This document shows positions 34,576-42,691 of a DNA stretch of 64,000 nucleotides, piece by piece (the first letter of the stretch is position 1; the number at the start of each line of letters is the position of its first letter). The DNA comes from Mycetocola spongiae (GTDB taxonomy: Bacteria > Actinomycetota > Actinomycetes > Actinomycetales > Microbacteriaceae): contig NZ_CP080203.1 in the NCBI RefSeq assembly GCF_020424085.1, positions 3,100,001-3,164,000 of the forward strand, written 5' to 3'. A program made the position numbers and the translations under genes. The notes under the pieces were generated by a model that was given only the letters and a program-made list of their open reading frames with translations, did not search any database and was not told the DNA's origin.

Positions 34576-35492
34576 GAGTCTCCCTGATCTGGTCCGAGGT
34601 CTTCACCGGACTGCGCCGCAACCTGTCGATGGTGGTCTCGGTCATCCTCGTAACGTTCATCTCGCTGACCTTTGTGGGCGCCGCGGCGCTTATGCAGATG
34701 CAGATCACGCAGATGAAGGGCTACTGGTACGACCGCGCCCAGGTGGCCATCTATCTGTGCCCCGATAATTCCCTCGCGGCCTCCTGTGCCGCGGGAGGGG
34801 CCACCGATGATCAGCGCGAGGCCGTGGAAAATACCCTCAAATCCGCAGCGCTCAGCCCGCTCATCGATAAGTATTATTTTGAGAGCAAGGACGACGCGTT
34901 CACGCGTTTCCAGGAGAAATTCGCCGGAAACGAGATCGCCCAGTTTGTGACCCCGGACCAGCTCCAGGAGACGTTCTGGGTAAACCTCAAAAACCCCGCG
35001 CAATCCGACGTGATCGGCGAGGCATTCTCGAGTGTCCCCGGCGTGGAGGAGGTCACCGATCAGCGTAAATACCTGGACGTGATCTTTAACATCCTGAATG
35101 TGGCCTCCTATACCGCGATCGGCATCGCCGGCCTGATGCTCGTGGCGGCCGTGCTGCTGATCGCCACCACGATTCGACTCTCGGCCTATTCGCGGCGCCG
35201 GGAAATCACGATCATGAGACTCGTGGGTGCCTCCAATAGGTTCATTCAAACCCCGTTTATCCTGGAGGGTGTGTTCTCCGCGTTTATCGGATCGCTGCTC
35301 GCGGGCGGCGCCGTGGTGGGAATAGTGCACTTCTTTGTGCAGGGCTATCTGCGCGATAACGTCCCGGCCGCGATGTCCAACCTGGTCGGGGTGGGCGATG
35401 CGCTGCTGGTTGTTCCCGTGCTGATCCTGATCGGAATGATCCTCGCGGCGCTCTCGGCCAACTTCGCAATCAGGCGCTACCTCAAGGCGTAG
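34572..35492 (+). CDS. ftsX: Cell division protein FtsX
   Basis: This 306-residue permease has an N-terminal membrane segment, an extracellular domain (about residues 45-170) and three C-terminal membrane segments. The loop with YSRRREITIMRLVGASNRFIQTPFILEG is the FtsX signature. The extracellular loop contains two Cys (LCPDNSLAASC) that may form a disulfide. It is coupled to ftsE by ATGA. The partner hydrolase is not in this window. Confidence 0.95.
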   Translation: MRVSLIWSEVFTGLRRNLSMVVSVILVTFISLTFVGAAALMQMQITQMKGYWYDRAQVAIYLCPDNSLAASCAAGGATDDQREAVENTLKSAALSPLIDKYYFESKDDAFTRFQEKFAGNEIAQFVTPDQLQETFWVNLKNPAQSDVIGEAFSSVPGVEEVTDQRKYLDVIFNILNVASYTAIGIAGLMLVAAVLLIATTIRLSAYSRRREITIMRLVGASNRFIQTPFILEGVFSAFIGSLLAGGAVVGIVHFFVQGYLRDNVPAAMSNLVGVGDALLVVPVLILIGMILAALSANFAIRRYLKA

Positions 35493-35519
35493 CCGGTTAT
35501 TTGGCCCCGGCCAAACCGA

Positions 35520-35556
35520 TATACTAAAGGGCTGTCCGGTTAGTGCCGGGCAGCCC
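35520..35556 (+). promoter_or_regulatory. smpB promoter with a hairpin at the mRNA 5' end
   Basis: TATACT (35520-35525) is followed at once by an 11-bp stem (35529-35539 with 35546-35556, one G-T pair) and then AAGGAG before smpB. The hairpin sits at or near the expected transcript start. It could stabilise the mRNA or end transcription from ftsX. Confidence 0.45.
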
Positions 35557-35581
35557 AAGTATTTATTAAGGAGACAGACCC

Positions 35582-36058
35582 GTGCCCAAGGAACGTGGTG
35601 AAAAGGTTGTAGCCACCAATCGCAAGGCGCGCCACGATTATCTCATCGAGGAGACCTTCGAGGCGGGAATGGTGCTCTCCGGTACCGAGGTGAAATCGCT
35701 GCGGATGGGGCGCGCCTCACTGGTGGACGGCTATGCCTTTATCGAGGGTGGCGAGATCTGGCTTGACGCCGTTCATATCCCCGAGTATTTCCAGGGCAGC
35801 TGGAATAATCATTCGGCCCGGCGCAAGCGCAAGCTGCTCCTGCACCGCCAGGAGATTAATAAGATCAGCCATAAGGTGGCCCCCGGCGGCTATACGATCA
35901 TCCCGCTGAAGATCTACTTCAGCAATGGCAACGCCAAGGTGGAGATCGCAATCGCCAAGGGTAAAAAGGAATACGATAAGCGCCAGACGCTGCGCGAACG
36001 CCAGGATAAGCGCGAGGCCTCGCGCGCCATGGCAATGCGCAACCGACTCGGCGACTAG
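35582..36058 (+). CDS. smpB: SsrA-binding protein
   Basis: This 158-residue protein binds tmRNA and brings it to stalled ribosomes in trans-translation. The sequence shows ATNRKARHDYLIEETFEAG, SGTEVKSLRMG, and a basic C-terminal tail (YDKRQTLRERQDKREASRAM). AAGGAG lies upstream of the GTG. The tmRNA gene is 2.6 kb downstream on the same strand. Confidence 0.97.
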   Translation: MPKERGEKVVATNRKARHDYLIEETFEAGMVLSGTEVKSLRMGRASLVDGYAFIEGGEIWLDAVHIPEYFQGSWNNHSARRKRKLLLHRQEINKISHKVAPGGYTIIPLKIYFSNGNAKVEIAIAKGKKEYDKRQTLRERQDKREASRAMAMRNRLGD

Positions 36059-36103
36059 CGGATTTCGGCGCGGTGCCCGGGATTCTCGGGTGGGCCTGCG
36101 ATT

Positions 36104-36856
36104 ATGGCAGCTATGACTGTCTCCCACGCCCTCCCCGTTCCCGGCACCGCCAATTTTCGTGACCTCGGCGGCTATCCCACCGTTGATGGCCGCCGCACCC
36201 GGCTCGGAGTGGTCTATCGCTCGGATGGCCTCGCGCACCTCGGTGAGGCCGGCCGCGAGGCGTTGCGCGGGCTGGGGATTCGCACGGTCATCGACCTGCG
36301 CGATGACACCGAGGTCAACCTGATGCCCGATGATCTTGCCGGGCTGGACGTCACCGTGCGCCGCAACCCGCTCTTCCAGGGTTCGCTGGACGCCCAGGCT
36401 GCCCCCGGATCCAGCCTCGACGGCATGTACGCGGATATTTTGACCACCCACGGATCCGTGGTGGCCACGGTACTGCGCGAGATCGCCGCCGCGGAGGCCG
36501 CGCCCGCCGTGGTGCACTGCACCGCCGGTAAGGACCGCACGGGCGTGGTGAGTGCCCTTGTTTTATTGACCGCGGGCGTTCCCCTGGACCTGGTCCTGGA
36601 CGATTATGCGGCCACCGCCGCCAACCTCGCGGGGCCCTGGGTGGAGAAGATGACGGCCGCCGCGGCCGCGCACGGCATCGCGGTAACCCCGCAGCTGATC
36701 GCGCTCATGAGCGCGAGCCCGCGCTCGGCGCTGCAGGGGGCGCTCTCGGGCATCCTCGCCGCCGAGGGAGGCCTGGACGCCTATCTGGACGGCATCGGTT
36801 TTGGCGCGGAGGATCGCGAGCGCCTGCGCGGCGTCCTGGTGGAGCCCGCGGCCTAG
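36104..36856 (+). CDS. Tyrosine/serine protein phosphatase (IphP/PtpA-like fold)
   Basis: This 250-residue protein has the catalytic P-loop CTAGKDR at 139-145 (HCTAGKDRTGV) and the N-terminal NFRDLGGYPTVDGR of the Y_phosphatase3/IphP family. The general acid Asp is probably in the VIDLRDDTE segment. Members are dual-specificity or lipid phosphatases; the substrate is unknown. The ATG at 36113 is an alternative start with similar support. It is convergent with the vWA gene (stops overlap by 4 bases). Confidence 0.9.
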   Translation: MAAMTVSHALPVPGTANFRDLGGYPTVDGRRTRLGVVYRSDGLAHLGEAGREALRGLGIRTVIDLRDDTEVNLMPDDLAGLDVTVRRNPLFQGSLDAQAAPGSSLDGMYADILTTHGSVVATVLREIAAAEAAPAVVHCTAGKDRTGVVSALVLLTAGVPLDLVLDDYAATAANLAGPWVEKMTAAAAAHGIAVTPQLIALMSASPRSALQGALSGILAAEGGLDAYLDGIGFGAEDRERLRGVLVEPAA

Positions 36857-38466
36857 CCGAGGGCCGCGCGGGCGCTCGCGTGCAGCTGCTCGGAACCGAG
36901 CCAGGTGATCGAGCGCAGGATCGTGCCGGCGAGCTCCTCCGGTCCGTTGATCTTCCAGGCGTGACCGCCGGTCACCGCGACCACCTGCTCCATCTCGGAG
37001 AGATCGGCATCACCAAACCCCAAAAACAGGGTCTGCACGGGGCGCAGCGGATCGGCGGTCTCGGCGAGGGTGGCCAGCGCATCCGGCAGGTTGATCCGGT
37101 CCGGCGCAAACTCGTCGCGGCCATCGGTGACCACCACCAGGACCGGCGCATGCGTGGTATCTCCCAGGAGGCGGGCATCCGCGACGCCATCCACCACGGC
37201 CTGATATAGCGGCGTCCCCACCGGCTGGGCGGTGAGCTTATCGGAACCCGCGCGCAGCTCCTCGCGGCTATCCCGCAGCAGGCCGGAGGACATCGTGACC
37301 ATATCGCTGTCGCCGCCGATGCGATAGCCAAACTGACGCCACTCCACAAACAGGTTATCGGGCATCGTGGTGGCCACCACGTCGATCGAGGCGCGCATCG
37401 CCTCAACCCCGGACATCTGGCCCTCGGCCCGTTCGCCCATCGACCCGCTGACATCCAGGAGAATCAGGAGGTTCGCGGCCAACATATCGGGGTCCACCAG
37501 CGCGCTGACCGCAAAATAGCTCGCGGCCTCCACGCGCGGCAGGAGCGGCGTATCGGCATAGGAGGTGCTGCCGGCGGGCAGCAGGCCCAGCTCCTCCAGG
37601 CGCGGGGCGGGGGTATCGCGCGCCTCCGTAAAGAGGGTGTCCAGGAGGGCGGCCTGCGTGGGGGAGGCCGGGGCCAGCACCAGGGAGGAATAGTCCAGCG
37701 AGGCGAGCCCACCCGGGGGAATCGTGACGTCCGCGCGCTCGAGCGCGTGGAGCTCATCCACGGTGATGGTCACGGCGGAATCGGGAGAGGAGACCAGGCG
37801 CTCCAATATGGCACCCAGCTCGGCGGTGCCCGCCCCCTCCGGGGCGCCGGCGACCCGCGCGATCTGGGCGGCCACCTGGGCGGCCACCCCGGACTCGGCG
37901 GACGCGGGCAGGCTCACGGCCACGCCCTCGGGCAGACCCGCGGCCAGCACGCCGATCCACTCGGAGCCCGCGAGTAGCGGGGCCACCGCGGGAGGGGCGC
38001 TAAAAACAATCGGGCTGATCGCGAGTTCCGCGGCGCGGCCAGGCTCCACTCCCAGCGCCCCGGCCTGCTCGGTGGATTCCGCGACCCAGCCCTGCGCGAT
38101 ACCCGATCCCAGCTGGGCCCCCAGCTCGGACAGGCCCGCGGGCCGATGCAGGGTCAGATCGATGCAGCGATGCTCGGCCGCCTCCCGCAACAGGGTATGG
38201 GCACCGGCCGGGGCGATCACGCCCACGGGCTCGGAGAGCACCGCGCAGCCGGGGGAGGCGCCCGCGGCGCCGGCCTCGGGCACGGGATCGGCCGGGGAAA
38301 AAACACCAAAAAGAACCACGCCGGTCACGCCGGCCGCGGCGACGGTGGCAATCAGGGTCACCGTGAGTAGGCGCCGCCGGGCCGCGAGCGTCAGCCGGAG
38401 GGTGCGCCGCGAGCGGCGCGTGGGCGGGGTGCTCCCCGCGGGAGCCGATAACGGATCACGATGCAT
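36853..38466 (-). CDS. Membrane-anchored vWA-domain protein
   Basis: This 537-residue protein has a basic cytosolic start, one membrane segment (about residues 33-55) and an extracellular part. Residues about 70-310 resemble a periplasmic solute-binding fold. A von Willebrand A domain follows (about 335-520), with the metal-site motif LLDVSGSMGE (DxSxS) and VVVTDGRDE. Binding-protein plus vWA fusions are common in actinobacteria and have no defined ligand. TAGCGT lies seven bases before the ATG, a leaderless-type start. Confidence 0.82.
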   Translation of the reverse strand: MHRDPLSAPAGSTPPTRRSRRTLRLTLAARRRLLTVTLIATVAAAGVTGVVLFGVFSPADPVPEAGAAGASPGCAVLSEPVGVIAPAGAHTLLREAAEHRCIDLTLHRPAGLSELGAQLGSGIAQGWVAESTEQAGALGVEPGRAAELAISPIVFSAPPAVAPLLAGSEWIGVLAAGLPEGVAVSLPASAESGVAAQVAAQIARVAGAPEGAGTAELGAILERLVSSPDSAVTITVDELHALERADVTIPPGGLASLDYSSLVLAPASPTQAALLDTLFTEARDTPAPRLEELGLLPAGSTSYADTPLLPRVEAASYFAVSALVDPDMLAANLLILLDVSGSMGERAEGQMSGVEAMRASIDVVATTMPDNLFVEWRQFGYRIGGDSDMVTMSSGLLRDSREELRAGSDKLTAQPVGTPLYQAVVDGVADARLLGDTTHAPVLVVVTDGRDEFAPDRINLPDALATLAETADPLRPVQTLFLGFGDADLSEMEQVVAVTGGHAWKINGPEELAGTILRSITWLGSEQLHASARAALG

Positions 38467-38674
38467 ATTTTGTACGCTAACAGCGCGGCCGCCGCGCCCG
38501 GATTTTCCGGCAGTATTGTCCGAAGTTTTGGCGGGACTGTCCGGAAACTCCCTCCCGGGTGGCGTCGATATGGGCTATAGTGGAACTTCGCCGGGTTTCC
38601 CGGCTTGCCCGGGTTTTCCCGGTTCCTAACTCAACACGGTGTGCAATATGTGGCCCATTCTGCGGAATGAGCAG

Positions 38675-39045
38675 GGGGATGATCGGTTTCGACACTGCCT
38701 GCAAAACTGCGAGAAGCGGGCCGAGGATGCAGAGTTATCTCGTAAACGCTCTCTGTAAAAACAATAAGTGCCAATTCAAAGCGCACTGACTTCGCCCTCG
38801 CCGCCTAGGCGGGCCCGATAGTCCGTCAGACCGGGTGTGTCTCCGCCCCGGACCCTGGCGCCATTTAGGGGACTTGCTGTGTACTGACGCCTGGGCGGTA
38901 CGCGGGACTTAAACTCTGGCTGGGCCTGTCGATCTAACTGCCTGTGGTAAAGATCGGGGCCGAGAAAACGTTTTCATAGGCTACGCCCGTAGAAGGCGCA
39001 GAATTACAGCAGTGGACCGGGGTTCAATTCCCCGCATCTCCACCA
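38675..39045 (+). ncRNA. ssrA: tmRNA (ssrA)
   Basis: A 371-base RNA. The 5' GGGGATG pairs with CATCTCC at the 3' end, and CCA is encoded. GATCGGTTTCGAC at the start and GGTTCAATTCC near the end give the tRNA-like domain. The resume codon GCC at 38770 opens the tag ANSKRTDFALAA, ending at TAG 38806-38808. The ALAA end marks stalled products for ClpXP-type proteases. The partner smpB lies 2.6 kb upstream. Confidence 0.96.
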
Positions 39046-39113
39046 CTGGCCACGTATTGCACACCGGTTGAGTGACGGTTTCTGCGGGGGTCCCCGCGCG
39101 CTAGGCTGGGTCG

Positions 39114-39425
39114 ATGACCAGCACCGGCCGGGAACCCCAGCGAATTGAACTTCATCTGCGCGCCCCGAGGCCGCGCTGGGCCCCGCGCCCCACCGTGGTT
39201 TTTGGCGGCCGCGGCCAGCCCGCACAATGGGGCGTGGGCACCTGGATGCTTCCCGCGGAGCGCCCGGCGCGCGTGGGGGTATACCTGTTTAATCGCCTCT
39301 GGAAATATGGCGCCGCGAGCATCATCATCACCGCGGATGCCCCCGCGGTCCTGGAATACCGGGCGCCGCTCCTGCCGTTTTTGCCCGGAAAACTGCGCGC
39401 GCTTCCGGGGCCTGAGGCGCGCTAG
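39114..39425 (+). CDS. Conserved-looking hypothetical protein, 103 residues
   Basis: A small basic protein with a central TVVFGGRGQPAQWGVGTWML and VGVYLFNRLWKYGAASIII, then a Pro/Ala tail. TAGGCT lies exactly six bases before the ATG, matching the leaderless pattern of established genes here, which supports it being real. It has no signal peptide or membrane segment. No family recognised. It ends convergently with the oxidoreductase gene. Confidence 0.6.
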   Translation: MTSTGREPQRIELHLRAPRPRWAPRPTVVFGGRGQPAQWGVGTWMLPAERPARVGVYLFNRLWKYGAASIIITADAPAVLEYRAPLLPFLPGKLRALPGPEAR

Positions 39426-40432
39426 CTGGCCCGCGTGCCGAGGATATCGGCCACGGCCCGCAGCGCGATTGCCGGGGCGAGCATGATGCCCGGATGGGCC
39501 ACCGCAAGATAGAGTCCCGGGGTGCTGGAAAAGCCCAGATAGGGTTCGCCCCCCGCGGGCATCGGCCGCCAGCCGATCGTGGTGTCCAGCCATTGTGTGT
39601 GGTCCGCGCCGCGCAACGCGGAGCGGAAATACTCGGCGGCGGCCCGGCCGCTGCGTTCGAGGTCGGCCGCGTCGATTTCCCCCTCATAATCCCGCGGCAT
39701 CAGCACCGTGCCATCGGGATACTGCCGCGCCTCGGCCTCGTCACACGCGATGATGCCGCGCAGCAGGCCTGGTGGGGCGTTCAGGCGCACCATCACGGCG
39801 GGGGCGGGTGTCAGGTTCATTTCCACGCCCGCGGTGGCGCAGAGCGCGGGGGAGCCGGTACCCGCGGCGATGATCACGGTATCGGCGTAGAGCGGTTTCC
39901 CGTGGGCCTCGACCCCGCGGGCCACACCCGCCGCGTCCCGCAATACCCGGGTCACCGGGGTGCCCGGCAGAACCCGGGCACCGTGGCCGCGCGCGGCGGC
40001 CAGCAGCGCCTCTGTGGCGCGCAGCGGATCCACCGAACCATCGCCCGCGCGATGCTCGGCCCGCGCGGGCGGGTTGAGCAGGGCGGGTTCGTGCAGGGAG
40101 GCGGTGGGCTCCGGCCTTGCCCCGGGCCGGGAAAAATACTCTCCCCAGACCAGCGCGCCCGAGCGCTCCACGATCAGGCCCGGAACCTCGCGGGCCAGTA
40201 CATCCCATTCCTCGCTGCCCCGCGCGCGCAGATCCGCATGCGGGGTATCGCCCTCGGGGGAGCGGCCGATCCAGCCAAAGGAGTGCCGCGTGGCGCCGTG
40301 CCCCGCCGAGCCGGAATCCAGCACGCTCACGCGGGCACCGGCCGCGGCGAGCCGATAGGCCAGGGCCGCGCCGATGATTCCGGCCCCCACAATCAGGACG
40401 GTGGCGGGGGCCGCGGAGGGGGAAGCGATCAC
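39422..40432 (-). CDS. FAD-dependent oxidoreductase (DAO family)
   Basis: This 336-residue flavoprotein has the dinucleotide-binding GAGIIGAALAYRLAAAGA near the N-terminus and the DAO-family HSFGWIGRSPEG and VDPLRATEALLAAA segments. DAO enzymes oxidise amino acids or amines; glycine, sarcosine or D-amino acid cannot be distinguished here. The last part (PYLGFSSTPGLYLAVAHPGIMLAP) is the conserved C-terminal FAD contact. The GTG start overlaps the stop of the hydrolase gene, so the two are one unit. Confidence 0.87.
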   Translation of the reverse strand: MIASPSAAPATVLIVGAGIIGAALAYRLAAAGARVSVLDSGSAGHGATRHSFGWIGRSPEGDTPHADLRARGSEEWDVLAREVPGLIVERSGALVWGEYFSRPGARPEPTASLHEPALLNPPARAEHRAGDGSVDPLRATEALLAAARGHGARVLPGTPVTRVLRDAAGVARGVEAHGKPLYADTVIIAAGTGSPALCATAGVEMNLTPAPAVMVRLNAPPGLLRGIIACDEAEARQYPDGTVLMPRDYEGEIDAADLERSGRAAAEYFRSALRGADHTQWLDTTIGWRPMPAGGEPYLGFSSTPGLYLAVAHPGIMLAPAIALRAVADILGTRAS

Positions 40433-41169
40433 TACGGGGCCGGCAGCGTGGAGAGGAAACGCGAAACGTTCTCTCCGATCAGTGCGCGCAGCTGCGGATC
40501 GGAGAGCGTGGAGGAGCCATCGCCGGGCTGGGCGCCATAATCACCGAAGCCCGCGTGATTGGCGCCCTCCAGCACCAGAAACTCGGTATCCGCGGGCAGG
40601 TTATGTGCCGCGTCGGCGATCTTGGTGGCCGTGCTCAGGCCGTCGTTTTCGGCGGCAAGCGAGAGCACGGGCAGGGTGGCCGCGGAGAGATCGTTGACGC
40701 AATAGCTGCCAAAGAGCACGAGGCCCGCGGCCTGACCGGTATCGGCGATCTGGCAGGCGCGGACGCCGCCGAGGGAGTGCCCGCCCACGGCCCAGGAGAT
40801 CCCGGACGGGGCGGGGGCGATCAGGGAATCCAGCGGGGTGGCATCCACGATGGCCAGGCCCAGCGTGGGGAAGGAGATGAGCACGGGATGCCCGGCCTCC
40901 ACGATGCCGGAGAGCTTATCCATATAGCCATAGGGGTCCACCTTGGCCCCGGGGATAAAGACCAGGCCGGTGGGCTCGGTGGGAGTCTTCGCGGGCAGCA
41001 TCAGGATGCCGGTATCGATGACCTCGATGCTCAGAGCCTCGTTATTCCAGGCGTGCAGCGCGGCCTCGCGCTCGCCGGAGAAGCGAATATTAATCCAGAC
41101 GGCGGCACCCACCAGGAGCAGCACCACCAGGCAGGCCACCCAGATCAGGGTATTGCGGGCGATCCTCAT
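40432..41169 (-). CDS. Membrane-anchored alpha/beta hydrolase
   Basis: This 245-residue protein has an N-terminal membrane anchor (about residues 8-27). The nucleophile is S132 in GGHSLGG, with a likely Asp in AAENDGLS (about 180) and His in EGANHAGFGDYG (about 205). The active domain faces outside the cell. The substrate is unknown; the fold is similar to dienelactone hydrolase-like esterases. The ATG at 41169 overlaps the stop of the phosphatase gene (ATGA), fixing this start. Confidence 0.85.
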   Translation of the reverse strand: MRIARNTLIWVACLVVLLLVGAAVWINIRFSGEREAALHAWNNEALSIEVIDTGILMLPAKTPTEPTGLVFIPGAKVDPYGYMDKLSGIVEAGHPVLISFPTLGLAIVDATPLDSLIAPAPSGISWAVGGHSLGGVRACQIADTGQAAGLVLFGSYCVNDLSAATLPVLSLAAENDGLSTATKIADAAHNLPADTEFLVLEGANHAGFGDYGAQPGDGSSTLSDPQLRALIGENVSRFLSTLPAP

Positions 41170-41969
41170 GCGCCGTGGCCCAGGCGGGAGAGCACGGCCT
41201 CGTGCAGCGCGCCATTGGTGGCGAGGGCGCTGCGCCCGGAGATGGTCTCGCTGCCGTCCACCGCGGTGAAGCGGCCCCCGGCCTCGGTGACGATGGCCAC
41301 AAACGGCGCGATATCGTATTCCTTCACGTCGAACTCGGCCACAATATCGATCAGGCCCTCGGCGAGGAGCCCATAGGACCACATATCGCCATAGGCGCGA
41401 TCGCGCCAGACATCCTCGGCGAGCGAGAGCAGCTGCGGCAGATAGCCGGCATCGCGCCACTGGCCGATGGACTGAAAACTGAGCGAGGCATCGGCGAGGG
41501 AGGAGACGCCGGAGACGCGCAGCCGGCGCGGGGGCAGGCCGTCCTCACTCAGCCAGGCGCCCTCGCCCGGGGCCGCAAACCAGCGCTTGCGGAAGGCCGG
41601 TGCGCTGGCCACACCCACGCGCGGAACGCCGTTCTCCGCGAGGGAGATCAGGGTGGCCCAATTGGGTACGCCGCGCAGGAAATTGGCGGTGCCGTCGATG
41701 GGGTCCAGGATCCACTGCCGGGAGGTGGCACCCTCGGTGCCGTATTCCTCACCGAGAATGCCGTCTCCGGGGCGCTCGCGGGCGAGGATCTCGCGCAGGG
41801 CACGCTCCACGGCCAGGTCGGCATCGGTGACATGGGTGCGGTCGGGCTTGGTGGATACATGCAGATCGCCGGCCCGGAAGCGCTCAAGCGAGATGGCATC
41901 GGCGGCATCGGCGAGGCGGTGGGCGAGGGCCAGATCCTCGGCGGGGGAGGGCAGCGTCTGAGCGGTCAT
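41166..41969 (-). CDS. Inositol monophosphatase-family phosphatase, HisN-like
   Basis: This 267-residue enzyme has the metal-site motifs GILGEEYG, WILDPIDGTANFLRG and the C-terminal KEYDIAPFVAIVTEAGG. Actinobacterial members of this subfamily are histidinol-phosphate phosphatases (HisN) or inositol phosphatases; KPDRTHVTDADLAVE and FLRGVPNWATLI favour HisN. TATCCT six bases before the ATG suggests a leaderless mRNA. Three genes run from here: phosphatase, hydrolase and oxidoreductase, each overlapping the next. Confidence 0.88.
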   Translation of the reverse strand: MTAQTLPSPAEDLALAHRLADAADAISLERFRAGDLHVSTKPDRTHVTDADLAVERALREILARERPGDGILGEEYGTEGATSRQWILDPIDGTANFLRGVPNWATLISLAENGVPRVGVASAPAFRKRWFAAPGEGAWLSEDGLPPRRLRVSGVSSLADASLSFQSIGQWRDAGYLPQLLSLAEDVWRDRAYGDMWSYGLLAEGLIDIVAEFDVKEYDIAPFVAIVTEAGGRFTAVDGSETISGRSALATNGALHEAVLSRLGHGA

Positions 41970-42011
41970 GGGTCCAGGATAGCGCGCGCCACGCCCACCC
42001 GGCGTGCCGAA

Positions 42012-42042
42012 TTGGCGCCCGGACCCGGTACGAGGGTAATCT
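42012..42042 (+). promoter_or_regulatory. Promoter of the tandem tRNA-Lys genes
   Basis: TTGGCG and TAATCT are separated by 19 bases, about 32 bases before the first tRNA-Lys. Confidence 0.45.
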
Positions 42043-42074
42043 AGTGTTTTGTTCGGCCCACACGGGTTCAACAC

Positions 42075-42147
42075 GCACCTCTAGCTCAATCGGCAGAGCA
42101 ACTGACTCTTAATCAGTGGGTTCTCGGTTCAAGTCCGAGGGGGTGCA
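42075..42147 (+). tRNA. tRNA-Lys (CTT), copy 1
   Basis: A 73-base tRNA. The acceptor GCACCTC pairs with GGGGTGC, and the anticodon loop CTCTTAA gives CTT. CCA is not encoded. A second copy with the same mature sequence follows 34 bases later. Confidence 0.95.
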
Positions 42148-42181
42148 CCGCGTGCCTCGGCCGCGCATAACTGAATAATTT

Positions 42182-42257
42182 GCACCTCTAGCTCAATCGG
42201 CAGAGCAACTGACTCTTAATCAGTGGGTTCTCGGTTCAAGTCCGAGGGGGTGCACCA
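42182..42257 (+). tRNA. tRNA-Lys (CTT), copy 2
   Basis: Identical in mature sequence to copy 1, but with CCA encoded. A terminator follows at once. Confidence 0.95.
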
Positions 42258-42258
42258 A

Positions 42259-42291
42259 CGGCCCCCGGTTTTCCGGGGGCCTTTTTTTGTG
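42259..42291 (+). terminator. Terminator of the tRNA-Lys pair
   Basis: GGCCCCCGG pairs with CCGGGGGCC around TTTT and is followed by TTTTTTTG. Confidence 0.9.
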
Positions 42292-42691
42292 TCTTTTTGA
42301 TATCAAACCGGGCCTGGCCCCCGTTTGGGTTACTGATATTTCCGAAAACTCGATTAGGATCGAGATCAGAGATAACACTCGTTAGCTAACTTGCGCGGGT
42401 GACCGGGGGGATATCGATGACACCGCAGCCGACATAGCGCCGCCCGGGCCGCGCCCTCCGTGTTTTTGCCGGGGGAAAGCCAGATAGCGATTATCCGGGC
42501 CCCTGCGGGCCCGGCGAAGATCCGGGGTTAGTGCGCATCCATCCCTGCCCCGCACGAGGTATACCACCGCACCCGGTATACCCGAGTATTAGTGCACCCG
42601 CCACACCGGTGACCCTCCGGCCGTGGCGGGTATCCGCGGTAGATCCCGGGCCGGAGGAGACAAACCCGCCCGGGCGAAAGGCACCACAGAC
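42292..42691 (+). promoter_or_regulatory. Upstream region of the giant surface-protein gene
   Basis: This 400-base gap has no plausible gene. It contains a perfect inverted repeat CTCGAT-TAGG-ATCGAG (42349-42364), a 10-base palindrome GTTAGCTAAC (42381-42390), and two copies of the 8-base palindrome GGTATACC (42558-42565, 42575-42582) centred 17 bases apart. TATTAG lies just after the second copy. The final part holds GAAAGG about ten bases before the ATG. Confidence 0.5.
42558..42582. promoter_or_regulatory. Paired GGTATACC palindromes, candidate operator
   Basis: Two identical 8-bp perfect palindromes are centred 17 bases apart, less than two helical turns, about 110-130 bases upstream of the giant gene. 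They look like a site for two repressor or activator dimers. No regulator is identified. Confidence 0.45.
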
